NCBI RefSeq assembly: GCF_021608135.1
Contig: NZ_JAKIHL010000010.1
Span: 1 to 64,000, forward strand
DNA: 64,000 nucleotides
Direction of reading: 5' to 3'
From: Microaerobacter geothermalis
Lineage (GTDB): Bacteria; Bacillota; Bacilli; DSM-22679
The position numbers and the translations under genes were made by a program. Numbering within the stretch: the stretch's first letter is position 1; each line of letters opens with the position of its first letter. The notes under the pieces were generated by a model, which was given only the letters and a program-made list of their open reading frames with translations, made no database searches and had not been told where the DNA came from. Positions 17,047 to 25,652 of this stretch are shown in pieces.

Positions 17047-17835
17047 TCAGGTAGTTGACAGGGACCAAATAACCCCATTACTTACCTTCGTTCCGGGAAG
17101 GAGACCCAAGGCATCCAACTGATTTTCCCAAGGATAGGGTTTAGCCGGAGGGACTCGAAGTTGTTCCGGTTCGGAAATCTGTCGGTGAAGAAAACAGATA
17201 TGCTGATTGGTAGCCTTCATCACATGACTTAACGCTTTCTCAGTCAGTGGATATAATTGAAGATAGTTCACCCAGCTTAATAGGTCATGCCAACTGGGAG
17301 TTAGGTAGTGAAAGAAGAATCGGTAACTTTTCTTTTGTTCGTCACATTTGTAATCGCCGGTAGCACCTCCGGGATCCCCGACCAAATAGACAATGGGAGC
17401 ATCAAGGGAAAATAAATATTTCCCCCAAAAAGAGAATGCTGGCATCCATGAATTGAAGACAACGTCTACCATACCTTTCCATTCTTCCATTTCTTTCATA
17501 TTCCTCTGCAGATATTGGAGTCTTGGATGTTTATATAACACCTTTGAGCGTTCAATGACCGATTCATTCTGGTCGATAGCGATCACCTCGAAGCCTTCTC
17601 TGGCGAATAGATAGGCCATTAAGCCGATTCCGGAACCTACATCAAGGAGAACAGGTTGTTCTTTTCCTGTAACTGTTTGCGCTAATTTCATTAGCGTTTG
17701 GATATCCTGGATTCGCGGCGGATACCAAAAGGTTCGGCGGGAAGGATGAATAAAGGTGCTCAGCATCAGCCAAGGGAATTGATAGGATTCTGTAATACCG
17801 TCAGTGAGCCAATTTTCACCAGGCATATATTTCAT
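17047..17835 (-). CDS. SAM-dependent methyltransferase, unknown substrate
   Basis: A 262-residue class I methyltransferase. Motif I is LLDVGSGIGLMAYL (about residues 82-95), followed by the acidic VIAIDQN motif II. The N-terminal WLMLSTFIHPSRRTFWYPPR and the C-terminal part are not familiar. No signal peptide is visible. It overlaps the upstream gene by 4 bases (ATGA), so the two are translated as a pair. The substrate and pathway are unknown. Confidence 0.8.
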   Translation of the reverse strand: MKYMPGENWLTDGITESYQFPWLMLSTFIHPSRRTFWYPPRIQDIQTLMKLAQTVTGKEQPVLLDVGSGIGLMAYLFAREGFEVIAIDQNESVIERSKVLYKHPRLQYLQRNMKEMEEWKGMVDVVFNSWMPAFSFWGKYLFSLDAPIVYLVGDPGGATGDYKCDEQKKSYRFFFHYLTPSWHDLLSWVNYLQLYPLTEKALSHVMKATNQHICFLHRQISEPEQLRVPPAKPYPWENQLDALGLLPGTKVSNGVIWSLSTT

Positions 17836-18428
17836 CGGGATCCCTCCTCCAAATACGGATATACTTCCACTTCAAAACCTCTTCCCTGAAGGAAGCGAAG
17901 GTAACGCTGCATGTCCTCTCCTATTTCTCCCTGAAAAAAATAGGCAGCCTTTTGATATTTGAGATATTGAAGAATTTCATGGGTAGGCATATCATCTTCC
18001 ATGAACAATCCCTCCGGAGTGATTTCCCTTTCCTTTGCCAAAACCATGGTAAAGGTAGATGGGGAAAATTCCGGATTTGAAATGATTTCTTTTATAAGAC
18101 CCCGCAGTTCTTGCCTGTTTTCATCGGAAAGAAAAGCATTCAGGTTCTTTGGCAGGGCCAAAATGGGATAAGCCTGAAAACGATCCCGAATATATTGGGC
18201 CATATGTAAAGAAGTGGTCAAGGGGAGATCGATAATCAGCAGGGTTTTATTTAACTCGAAGGTGGATAGGATGGAGTCAACGTTAAAGGAATCGTGGTTT
18301 TCTATTACCCCAGTTGAATCGAGTGGATGAAGCTCGCGAATAATCGGGTCCAGTTTCATGTAGCATCCAAAGGGACCGCCGTGATGGGTGTACACTTGCA
18401 GCAGATCAAATAACGGATGGGATGACAA
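17832..18428 (-). CDS. unknown protein, operon partner of methyltransferase
   Basis: A 198-residue protein with no family that I recognise. It contains a possible nucleotide-fold strand (NKTLLIIDLP), an alpha-helical middle, and a C-terminal part that looks like another alpha/beta unit (GFEVEVYPYLEEG). The TTG start is supported by AAAGGAG 9 bases upstream. The stop overlaps the methyltransferase start. Whether it is the substrate or a cofactor of the methyltransferase is open. Confidence 0.75.
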   Translation of the reverse strand: MSSHPLFDLLQVYTHHGGPFGCYMKLDPIIRELHPLDSTGVIENHDSFNVDSILSTFELNKTLLIIDLPLTTSLHMAQYIRDRFQAYPILALPKNLNAFLSDENRQELRGLIKEIISNPEFSPSTFTMVLAKEREITPEGLFMEDDMPTHEILQYLKYQKAAYFFQGEIGEDMQRYLRFLQGRGFEVEVYPYLEEGSR

Positions 18429-18522
18429 GATGAAAAACTCCTTTCACCTGTTTGAATTTGGTTTTACATCGTATCTAGTGTAAAATAACAACAGAAAATT
18501 CTCAATGGAGGAGAGGAAGATT

Positions 18523-19155
18523 GTGAAAATTGAAATTTTGGAGTTGGGTCCGTTGCAGACGAATGCTTACCTAATAACGAATGAACAAAAGGAAGGAATC
18601 GTCATTGATCCCGGCATGAATCCTGGGCTTCTGTTGAACAAAATAAAAGACTTAAAAATACAGGGAATTCTGCTAACCCATGCCCATTTTGACCATATGG
18701 GCGGAGTGGATCAAGTAAGAAAAGCAACCGGAGCTCCGGTGTACATTCATCAAAATGAGGCAGATTGGCTCACAGACCCGAATAAGAATGGTTCTGCCCG
18801 TTGGAGTATGGTTACACCACCTTTGACAACAGCCCCTGCTGATGTCTTGTTATCTGAAGAAGGTCCATTAACCATCGGCTCTTTTAATGTTGAATGGCTG
18901 TTTACACCAGGTCATTCACCGGGCGGAATTTCCCTGTTGTTTGGGGAACATGTGTTTACCGGAGACGCTTTGTTTGCCCAGTCCATTGGGAGAACAGATC
19001 TGGAAGGTGGAAATTATGAATTGCTTATTTCAAGCATTCAGGATAAGTTGATGGTTCTGCCCGATGAAACGAAGGTATATCCTGGACATGGCCCTGCTAC
19101 CACCATCGGTGTAGAAAAAGATATCAACCCTTTCATCACAGGACTACTGCGGTAA
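18523..19155 (+). CDS. yqgX: metallo-beta-lactamase-fold hydrolase (YqgX/glyoxalase II type)
   Basis: A 210-residue single-domain MBL hydrolase. The metal motif THAHFDH lies near residue 52, and later ligands are in PGHSPGG, FTGDALF and YPGHGP. The family includes hydroxyacylglutathione hydrolase-like enzymes; in bacillithiol-using cells such proteins may cleave bacillithiol thioesters, which is inference. The GTG at 18523 is favoured since GGAGGAGAGG lies upstream. yqgY and an mgsR-like gene further along suggest that this is the yqgX equivalent. Confidence 0.85.
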   Translation: MKIEILELGPLQTNAYLITNEQKEGIVIDPGMNPGLLLNKIKDLKIQGILLTHAHFDHMGGVDQVRKATGAPVYIHQNEADWLTDPNKNGSARWSMVTPPLTTAPADVLLSEEGPLTIGSFNVEWLFTPGHSPGGISLLFGEHVFTGDALFAQSIGRTDLEGGNYELLISSIQDKLMVLPDETKVYPGHGPATTIGVEKDINPFITGLLR

Positions 19156-19162
19156 AAAAATA

Positions 19163-19276
19163 TTTAGACGGAAATATGTTTTTGGGGACTCCGTATTTTA
19201 GATTTGAAGCGGACCTGAATCACTTCCTTTGGTGAACACGACTAGCGGACGTGTGAATCTTTAATTCCACATCTAT
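19163..19276 (-). repeat. dispersed repeat, copy D (partial)
   Basis: Reverse orientation. It keeps TTTAGACGGAA, a shortened hairpin remnant, and the block GACTAGCGGACGTGTGAATC, and ends TTCCACATCTATAGATT. The central hairpin is largely deleted. Confidence 0.7.
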
Positions 19277-19361
19277 AGATTTACCGGCAAAATAATAAGG
19301 AGAAAACCGAAGATACAGCATGAAACGAAACGTGTCTCTCCATTAATTAGGAGGGAGATAG

Positions 19362-19514
19362 GTGTTATTAGGACTCACTATAGGCGCATGGATCATTCTG
19401 ATTGTCATGATCAGCTTTACTGGCTCTTCCATTCTTATATGGGCTTGGGCCAGAAAAAGCGGACAGTTTGACGAGAGCATCAAATACCGGATGTTAGATG
19501 ATGACGATAACTAG
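19362..19514 (+). CDS. ccoS: CcoS-like cbb3 oxidase assembly protein
   Basis: A 50-residue single-pass membrane protein. It has one hydrophobic helix (residues 2-30, including WIILIVMISFTGSSILIWAW) followed by RKSGQFDES and MLDDDDN. The motif of helix, then (R/K)SGQFD(D/E), then an acidic tail, is characteristic of CcoS/FixS proteins needed for maturation of cbb3-type cytochrome c oxidase. The GTG start follows GGAGGGAGA. A tiny membrane gene and a ccoG-like gene follow in the same direction. Confidence 0.7.
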   Translation: MLLGLTIGAWIILIVMISFTGSSILIWAWARKSGQFDESIKYRMLDDDDN

Positions 19515-19534
19515 GAAAACGAGGAGTGATGGCG

Positions 19535-19630
19535 ATGATTTCTTCTCCCGCTTTAATTTACAACATCATATGGTGGACTCTCATTCCGGTCCTCCTGTTT
19601 ATTATTTACAGAATCTACAGCGGGGAATAG
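19535..19630 (+). CDS. tiny single-pass membrane protein
   Basis: A 31-residue peptide starting MISSPALIYN, with one hydrophobic segment (WWTLIPVLLFIIY) and a polar tail RIYSGE. GAGGAG lies 8 bases before the ATG. It lies between CcoS-like and CcoG-like genes and could be a CcoQ-like or assembly subunit, but no sequence motif proves that. Confidence 0.5.
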   Translation: MISSPALIYNIIWWTLIPVLLFIIYRIYSGE

Positions 19631-19804
19631 TGATAAAGAGATTTAAACTTACTCAATACACCTAGAGAAAAGTCAGACATGAATCGTCATGAAATTGTCA
19701 AAAATGAATAATAAAATCAGAACAATTATTATTAAAAAGTTGCTATAATTACAATACTGGGTAGGGTAAATGTTTAAGTTTTATTAATGGGGGAGGGCGA
19801 CTAC

Positions 19805-21004
19805 ATGAAACAAGGATCTTCTCTGATTGTATGGAGAAGCATTACCCAATTATTGTTGATGGCAGCTTTTTTTCTTGTTCCACTATTCGATATTTTACGA
19901 CTTGATGTCATAAACAAGGAGTTTTATGTATTAGGAAAAGAGTTATCCTTGTCCCAAGTTTATCTGTTTCTTGTTTTTATATTATTTATTCTTGTATTTA
20001 TCTTAGCGATCAGTAAACTGCTAGGAAGAGTATTTTGCGGTTGGCTTTGTCCTCACAACACCGCTTCAGAATTCCTCAATCGCTTAGAATCCAAGAGATT
20101 TTTCAGAAAAAGACCGGTCATTAAAGGGATTGTTATTTTTGCTCTCGCCTTTACCATTTCCGCTGCTGCTGCATTTGGACTTTTAAGTTATTTTATTACT
20201 CCTTCACTCATTTTTTATAGTATTTTAGAATTGGATATGAACTTAACCTTCGCCATATTTTTTGTGATATTTGCCCTTTTATTTATGTTGGTGTATAAAA
20301 TCAGACATCAGTTTTGTCAAAATGCCTGCCCTTACGGGATGGCTCAATCCATTCTAGCTGACAATAAAACCTTAAGAGTCGCCTTTGTTGAAGATCGCCG
20401 GGAAGACTGTTTGGATTGTGAGGCATGTACCCGAATTTGTCATATGAATTTGGATCCCAGAACCAATCAACTGGATACCTGTGTCAACTGCGGTGACTGT
20501 GTCCTTGCCTGTCAGCTGGTTCTTTCCAAAGTTAAAAAACCCTCTTTGCTCACATACTCCTTTGGACAAAATACAAACGAATCAAAAGCAAATCGAAGAA
20601 AATTGTTAGCAGGGCAATCCAGTTTTCTACTTCTGCTGTTGATGATCCTAGGTGGATTCCTGGTTTATGGGGCGTCTGTCTATGTCCCTTACGAAATTTC
20701 AGTAAAGCCGATCGGTGGGAAAATTGCCAGCCTGACTGAACAAGGCTATATTCAGGCTTACTATGTTGAAGTAGAAAATCATAGTTCAAAGCAGCTAAAT
20801 TTACGAATGTATGCCTCTGAGGTGGAGGAAGGGGTGGCCCTTCGCTATCCTGACACCTTTCAAATTCCCAAAAACGGAAAGATAGATGTTGGACTTACCA
20901 TTCAAGCCCCTGAATTGATTTCAAAAGGATTGCATTCATTTTATCTTCATTTACAAACTGGTGATTCTGTGCAGTCTAAAAGAATCAATTTTACCATTCC
21001 TTAA
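19805..21004 (+). CDS. ccoG: CcoG/FixG-type membrane ferredoxin
   Basis: A 399-residue membrane protein. Five or six transmembrane helices frame two polyferredoxin regions. CGWLCP lies near residue 77, CQNACPYG near 171, and two ferredoxin-type groups, CLDCEACTRIC near 201 and CVNCGDCVLAC near 225, bind [4Fe-4S] clusters. The C-terminal domain after the last helix is an Ig-like module. CcoG proteins deliver copper (by reducing it) during cbb3 oxidase assembly. The ATG at 19805 follows GGGGGAGGG. Confidence 0.85.
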   Translation: MKQGSSLIVWRSITQLLLMAAFFLVPLFDILRLDVINKEFYVLGKELSLSQVYLFLVFILFILVFILAISKLLGRVFCGWLCPHNTASEFLNRLESKRFFRKRPVIKGIVIFALAFTISAAAAFGLLSYFITPSLIFYSILELDMNLTFAIFFVIFALLFMLVYKIRHQFCQNACPYGMAQSILADNKTLRVAFVEDRREDCLDCEACTRICHMNLDPRTNQLDTCVNCGDCVLACQLVLSKVKKPSLLTYSFGQNTNESKANRRKLLAGQSSFLLLLLMILGGFLVYGASVYVPYEISVKPIGGKIASLTEQGYIQAYYVEVENHSSKQLNLRMYASEVEEGVALRYPDTFQIPKNGKIDVGLTIQAPELISKGLHSFYLHLQTGDSVQSKRINFTIP

Positions 21005-21006
21005 GA

Positions 21007-21255
21007 AGTCCGAACTGGAAGGCTGTCCTTAGTGAATTCTTTAGATTTTTCTACAGATGTGTAACTAAAGATTCACACGTCCGCTAGTCGAGTTCGAGCA
21101 AGAAGTGTCCAGGTCCGCTTCAAGTCTAAAGAACGGAGCCCTCAAGAACATCTAGGTATTTCAAAGATGGAGTCAGTTTGAGGGCTAATTTCCGTTCTTT
21201 AGCCCCTTAGCTGAGTCCGAACTCGAAGGCTGTCCTTAGTGAATTCTTTAGTTCC
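21007..21255 (+). repeat. dispersed repeat, copy E (double)
   Basis: A tail fragment (TCCGAACTGGAAGGC to GAATTCTTT) starts 3 bases after the ccoG stop. It is followed directly by a full left end (CTACAGATGTGTAACTAAAG), the CACGTCCGC block, the hairpin with CCGTTCTTTAGCC, and a second tail. It therefore looks like two units in tandem. Confidence 0.85.
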
Positions 21256-21279
21256 TTCTTCTCTATTTTTTGTTTCGCA

Positions 21280-21322
21280 TACACCTTTTACTTTATGGCA
21301 GGTAAAAAGGTGTTTTTTATTT
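21280..21322 (+). terminator. terminator before capA
   Basis: ACACCTTTTAC pairs with GGTAAAAAGGTGT with a bulge, followed by TTTTTATTTTTT. Confidence 0.65.
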
Positions 21323-21364
21323 TTTGGCGAATAGGATAGTAGAAGAAATTACGGAGAATGGCTT

Positions 21365-22624
21365 ATGAGAAGATTTTTATCCATTGGATGGATTCTTATT
21401 TTGATTAGTGTAATCAATTTTAGCATATTTAATCTATTTGCCTGCCAATCTTTTAAAACGCTGAATCAGCCTAAAGGTTCGGTTTTAGCTGCGAAGACCA
21501 ATGAATCTGTCAAACCAGAGTCCGTCATAAATTCAGAAGTGAAAACGGTAAACTTGATGGCGGTGGGAGATATTATCGTGCACTCCCCTCAGCTGACGGC
21601 AGCTTACCGTGCGGAAGAGAAGGATTATGACTTTCATGAATCTTTTGATTTGGTTCGCCCCGTCTTTAAACGGGCGGATTGGGTCATTGGCAATTTGGAG
21701 ACCACGCTGAGCGGAGAAGAGTTTGGCTATTCCGGTTATCCTCGATTCAATTCACCGGATGCCCTGGCGGAAGCGTTGGCAAATGCAGGCTTTATAGCGG
21801 TAACCAATGCCAATAATCACTCCTTGGACCGCGGGGAAAAAGGAGTAGAAAGAACCATTGAAGCCCTTGATCGTTACGGCCTTTTACACACCGGAACATT
21901 TCGCAGTTTGGAGGAGAGGAGCAAACCTCTTATTTTAGAAAAAAACAACATTTCCCTGGGGATTTTGGCCTACTCCTATGGGACCAACGGTCTGCCTCTG
22001 CCTGAGAAACGTCCTTACATGGTTAATCTCATCAATATGGAACAGATAAAAAAAGATGTATACCAGTTAAAAAGAGAGGGAGTGGACTTCACCCTCGTAT
22101 CCATACATTTTGGTGATGAATATCAACTGTTCCCCAATGAGCGTCAAAAGGAAATTGTTGACGAGTTGATCAATATGGGAGTAGACATTATTATAGGCAG
22201 TCACCCCCATGTTTTGCAGCCGTTTGAAATCAGAGCGGCCATAAACAGTGAAGGGGTTGAAAAGAAGGCTTTCATTATTTATTCCATGGGAAATTTTATC
22301 TCTAACCAAAGGGGGAATTGGACCGATTACGGCCTAATTTTAAATTTAACTCTGACCAAGAAAATTCCTGAAGGGATCAGTACGATAGAAAAGGTTCAAT
22401 TTATTCCTACTTGGGTTTATCGCGGATGGGTAGGTGGACGAAGGCTATACCAGGTGATTCCCCTTTCGCTGCTGAAAGAAATGGAGACTCTGCCGTATCT
22501 AACATTAAAGGATTATGAAAGGTTAAAATCAAAGGAAAACGAGATAATCGATCATCTTTCTTCGATGTCAGATCAAATCACGATAGGAGGTTTCGTGGAT
22601 GAAGGTAACAATTTCAAACGCTAA
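21365..22624 (+). CDS. CapA-family protein (poly-gamma-glutamate/capsule type)
   Basis: A 419-residue exported protein. The N-terminal hydrophobic segment with a cysteine (NLFACQSF) may be a lipobox or signal anchor. The CapA metallophosphatase-like core shows NLMAVGDIIVH, VIGNLETTLSG, AVTNANNHSLDRG, IIIGSHPHVLQP and YSMGNFISNQ. Relatives take part in poly-gamma-glutamate export or retention, but no capB or capC genes are here. The next gene starts inside its 3' end (26-base overlap), so the two are translationally linked. Confidence 0.85.
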   Translation: MRRFLSIGWILILISVINFSIFNLFACQSFKTLNQPKGSVLAAKTNESVKPESVINSEVKTVNLMAVGDIIVHSPQLTAAYRAEEKDYDFHESFDLVRPVFKRADWVIGNLETTLSGEEFGYSGYPRFNSPDALAEALANAGFIAVTNANNHSLDRGEKGVERTIEALDRYGLLHTGTFRSLEERSKPLILEKNNISLGILAYSYGTNGLPLPEKRPYMVNLINMEQIKKDVYQLKREGVDFTLVSIHFGDEYQLFPNERQKEIVDELINMGVDIIIGSHPHVLQPFEIRAAINSEGVEKKAFIIYSMGNFISNQRGNWTDYGLILNLTLTKKIPEGISTIEKVQFIPTWVYRGWVGGRRLYQVIPLSLLKEMETLPYLTLKDYERLKSKENEIIDHLSSMSDQITIGGFVDEGNNFKR

Positions 22625-23621
22625 ACCAGGGAGTATATTGGCTGAGGATCTTTATGATCAAACCGGCCGTTTACTTTTGCCTAAGGGTACAGAGTTGGAT
22701 GAAATGAATATTTATATGCTTCGAAAACATCACATCATGGAAATTGAGATTGAGGTGGCTTCCCGCCAAATTGAACTGGAAAGAATCAGGCAGTTTCAAG
22801 CGACCTATGAAGCTTCGGTTGATATGTTGAAACAAATTGTTGACCAAGCGAAAACGAGCGGGAAAATCCCCATTGAACCATTAATAGACATCTCTACCAT
22901 TTTGTTGGAAGAAATTCTGCAGGATACCGGAATTGTTCATCAGTTAAGCCGGGTGAGGAATCAGGATGAGTATACATTTCGACATTTGATGAATGTCTCC
23001 ATATATTCAGGGATGTTGGCCAAATGGTTAGGATTAACAAAACAGGAACAAATGAAATTGGCATTAGCCGGTATATTACACGACTGTGGCAAAATATTTG
23101 TCCCAAACCATATTTTAAACAAACAGGGTGCTTTAACAGACGAAGAGCAGGAAGAAATGAAAAAACATACCGAGTATGGATATCAATTTCTAATGAATAA
23201 CAAGATCAGTGAAGAAATCGCCTTGGTTGCTCTGAACCATCATGAACGAAGAGATGGTACGGGCTATCCGAAGGGAATACGTGACCGTCATATCGATTTC
23301 TTCAGCAGGGTGGTTGCGGTTGCAGATGTGTATGATGCCATGTGTTCTGACCGAACATACCAGAAGGCCAACTCCCCCTATCATGTTTCTGAAATATTGT
23401 GGGAACTAAGCTATGATAAAATGGACCCCCAAATTGTACTTCCATTTATTCATGGAATTTGCCAATTTTTCGTTGGAGATCAAGTGGTGCTTAATACTGG
23501 AGAAACAGCAAAGGTCGTATTCGTTTATAATGATGAGCCGACAAGGCCATTAGTTCAGCTGGGAAATGTTTATATGGATTTAAGAAAACATCGACAAATT
23601 AAGATCGAAAAAATTCTTTAG
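22599..23621 (+). CDS. HD-GYP domain phosphodiesterase
   Basis: A 340-residue soluble protein. An N-terminal segment (ISNAKPGSILAEDLYD) of the type found in many HD-GYP proteins precedes the catalytic domain. HDCGK (near 166) supplies the HD pair, and the HHERRDGTGYP block carries the GYP triplet. Such enzymes hydrolyse cyclic di-GMP. The C-terminal extension (VGDQVVLNTGETAKVVF) looks like a small beta domain. It overlaps the capA end, and AGGAGG within capA serves it. Confidence 0.9.
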   Translation: MKVTISNAKPGSILAEDLYDQTGRLLLPKGTELDEMNIYMLRKHHIMEIEIEVASRQIELERIRQFQATYEASVDMLKQIVDQAKTSGKIPIEPLIDISTILLEEILQDTGIVHQLSRVRNQDEYTFRHLMNVSIYSGMLAKWLGLTKQEQMKLALAGILHDCGKIFVPNHILNKQGALTDEEQEEMKKHTEYGYQFLMNNKISEEIALVALNHHERRDGTGYPKGIRDRHIDFFSRVVAVADVYDAMCSDRTYQKANSPYHVSEILWELSYDKMDPQIVLPFIHGICQFFVGDQVVLNTGETAKVVFVYNDEPTRPLVQLGNVYMDLRKHRQIKIEKIL

Positions 23622-23651
23622 AGCAGTATTAAAGATATGGAAATAAGAGTA

Positions 23652-23850
23652 TTCACTAAGGACAGCCTTCAAGTTCGTGTTCAGTGAAGAGGATAAAGAA
23701 TGGGAATTAACTCTCAAACTGACTACATCTAAGGAATTTCCAGGTGTTTTTGAGGATTCCGTTCTTTAGACTTAAAGGGTACCTGAATCACTTCTTGCTC
23801 AAATTCGACCAGCCAACGTGTGAATCTCCCATTCCACATCTATGGATTTA
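23652..23850 (-). repeat. dispersed repeat, copy F
   Basis: Reverse orientation. It contains tail, hairpin with GATAAAGAATGG and CCGTTCTTTAGAC, then CTTGCTCAAATTCGACCAG and the left end TTCCACATCTATGGATT. The TGACCC and GATATG hairpins are absent. Confidence 0.8.
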
Positions 23851-23854
23851 AATG

Positions 23855-23883
23855 GAAAAAACCTTCTTTTCAGAAGGTTTTTT
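23855..23883 (+). terminator. Rho-independent terminator
   Basis: AAAAAACCTTC pairs with GAAGGTTTTTT around TTTTCA. It ends the capA/HD-GYP transcript. It also overlaps the possible start region of the next small ORF. Confidence 0.8.
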
Positions 23884-24082
23884 GGGGGAGGTAAAATTCC
23901 GAATCATTGAACCTATAGGGTGGGGGAATGGTTTCCCCAAGGGCATCACTTATTTTGTGATGTGGGATGGTTCGATTCTCATTTTAATCGACTATAAACA
24001 CTATGTCAATAGTAAAATCATTTTTTCGAAGAAAAATTTGATTTTACATCTAAATTACGGCAAGATGATATTAGGTGATTAA
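23882..24082 (+). CDS. possible small protein upstream of MidA-type gene
   Basis: An open frame of about 66 codons from a TTG at 23882, ending 2 bases before the next gene starts. Its translation (ITYFVMWDGSILILIDYK and a basic C-terminus) looks protein-like, but I recognise no family. The start is unclear: GGGGGAGG at 23884-23891 has no usual start codon at proper distance in frame. An ATG at 23852 lies inside the terminator region. Tight spacing to the methyltransferase gene is the main support. Confidence 0.4.
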   Translation: MGEVKFRIIEPIGWGNGFPKGITYFVMWDGSILILIDYKHYVNSKIIFSKKNLILHLNYGKMILGD

Positions 24083-24084
24083 TC

Positions 24085-25248
24085 TTGAATAGAGCACTAA
24101 TAAAACAGATAAAAAAAGAAATTGATCAATCAGATGGACAGGGGATTCCTTTTTATCGTTTTATGGAACTTAGCCTTTACCATGAAGAGAATGGATATTA
24201 TTCTACAAACCGAACAAAAATCGGAAAAAAAGGGGACTTTTACACCAGTTCCCATGTGGGCACAGTTTTTGGTGAAACGTTGGCTGATATTTTCTATTTT
24301 TGGTTACGGACCCATGGGGAATTGAAGCAGATTGCAGAAATGGGGTCAGGAGACGGCAGGTTAGCCAGACAGATTCTAGATCACATGCAGCAGGTCTACC
24401 CTGAATTATATCACGATGTTCAGTATTTCATCATTGAAAGGAGTGAATACCATAAGGGCCTGCAAAAGGAATGGTTAAGTTCTCATATCGAAAAAGTTGT
24501 TTGGATCAAAGATATTCATCAAGGAAGTTTCCTTTTTCCCGATTTTACGGGAGTCTTTTTTTCCAATGAATTATTGGATGCTTTTCCTGTGCAGTTAGTA
24601 GAATATCATCATGGTCAATATTATGAAATCTATGTGGATTATGAAGGAGAAGGAGAGAACATCCGATTTGTGGAAAGGAAATTACCACTAAAAAAAGATG
24701 AACTCTTACATTATATATCTGATGAAAACATCACTTTTTCAAATGGTCAACGGATAGAAATTAATTTGGATATGAAGGAATGGATCAAGTCGATCAGTCA
24801 ATGGATGAAGCGAGGAATTTTATTAACCATTGATTACGGGTATGAAGCGGAGGAGCTTTATCATCCCGTAAGAAAAAATGGGACGTTGCGGGGTTATTAT
24901 AAGCATCAACTGATGAATAATCCCTATATTTATGTGGGTGAGCAGGATTTGACCGCTCATATCAATTTTTCTACCCTAAAAAGATGGGGAAATGATCATG
25001 GCTTTTCTTCCCTTTATTATGGAACACAGGGAGATTTTTTGATGGCTGGGGGAATCCTGAACAAATTAAAGGATCACCATGAAACGGACCCTTTTCAAGG
25101 GGAGAGCATGAGAAGAAATCGAGCCATTCGGCAATTGATTTTTCCAGAAGGAATGGGCCTGATATTTAAGGTTTTAATTCAAGGAAAAGGAATTCAAGGA
25201 GAGAAGCTTTTTGAAGACAAACCAGTGCTCTGGAACAGGGAACAATAA
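24085..25248 (+). CDS. MidA/NDUFAF7-type SAM-dependent methyltransferase
   Basis: A 387-residue protein of the DUF185/MidA family. It has the N-terminal ...PFYRFMELSLYHEENGYYS, KIGKKGDFYTSSHVG, and the SAM-binding EMGSGDGRLARQIL (about residue 85). FFSNELLDAFPV is the family signature. The human relative methylates a subunit of respiratory complex I; the bacterial substrate is unknown. The TTG start has an upstream coding neighbour that ends 2 bases before it. Confidence 0.85.
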   Translation: MNRALIKQIKKEIDQSDGQGIPFYRFMELSLYHEENGYYSTNRTKIGKKGDFYTSSHVGTVFGETLADIFYFWLRTHGELKQIAEMGSGDGRLARQILDHMQQVYPELYHDVQYFIIERSEYHKGLQKEWLSSHIEKVVWIKDIHQGSFLFPDFTGVFFSNELLDAFPVQLVEYHHGQYYEIYVDYEGEGENIRFVERKLPLKKDELLHYISDENITFSNGQRIEINLDMKEWIKSISQWMKRGILLTIDYGYEAEELYHPVRKNGTLRGYYKHQLMNNPYIYVGEQDLTAHINFSTLKRWGNDHGFSSLYYGTQGDFLMAGGILNKLKDHHETDPFQGESMRRNRAIRQLIFPEGMGLIFKVLIQGKGIQGEKLFEDKPVLWNREQ

Positions 25249-25300
25249 TGTCTGGGGAGTATTGGTAAACTCCGGGAATGGCAATACACCGGAAATAAAG

Positions 25301-25330
25301 AAAAAAGGGTGCTTTTAATGCACCCCTTTC
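25301..25330 (-). terminator. terminator of yqgY-like gene
   Basis: On the minus strand, AAGGGGTGC pairs with GCACCCTTTT and is followed by a T run. On the plus strand it is also usable. Confidence 0.7.
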
Positions 25331-25342
25331 CTTTGTTCTTTA

Positions 25343-25576
25343 TTAACCCTGAGGCATTATAAAGAAGCTGTAGAAGGTAAAACCGGTAAAAGATAATACC
25401 ATATAAGCCGCAAATATCCATAAATAGGCCTTTTCAGATAAATTTACATAGCTAAGCGCTACAAAAACGGCGGTCTGACCAAAGAAAATTAAAGCCATAG
25501 GGATAAGGTTTCCCCACATTGCCATTAACCCTATGATTAAGGTCCAGAACCCCAACACTCGGAACATTCTTCCCAT
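25343..25576 (-). CDS. yqgY: DUF2759 (YqgY-like) membrane protein
   Basis: A 77-residue protein beginning MGRMFRVLGF with three hydrophobic stretches. The pattern TLIIGLMAMWGNLIPMALIFF and the final FTFYSFFIMPQ are typical of the DUF2759 family (B. subtilis YqgY). The role is unknown. AAAGGAGGGG lies just before the ATG at 25576. The gene is next to an mgsR-like gene here and in B. subtilis. Confidence 0.8.
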   Translation of the reverse strand: MGRMFRVLGFWTLIIGLMAMWGNLIPMALIFFGQTAVFVALSYVNLSEKAYLWIFAAYMVLSFTGFTFYSFFIMPQG

Positions 25577-25652
25577 TCCTCGCCCCTCCTTTGTCAACAA
25601 TTCAGAACAAGCTCCATGTCAATTATAAATGAGCTTTTTTGGAAAGTAAACT

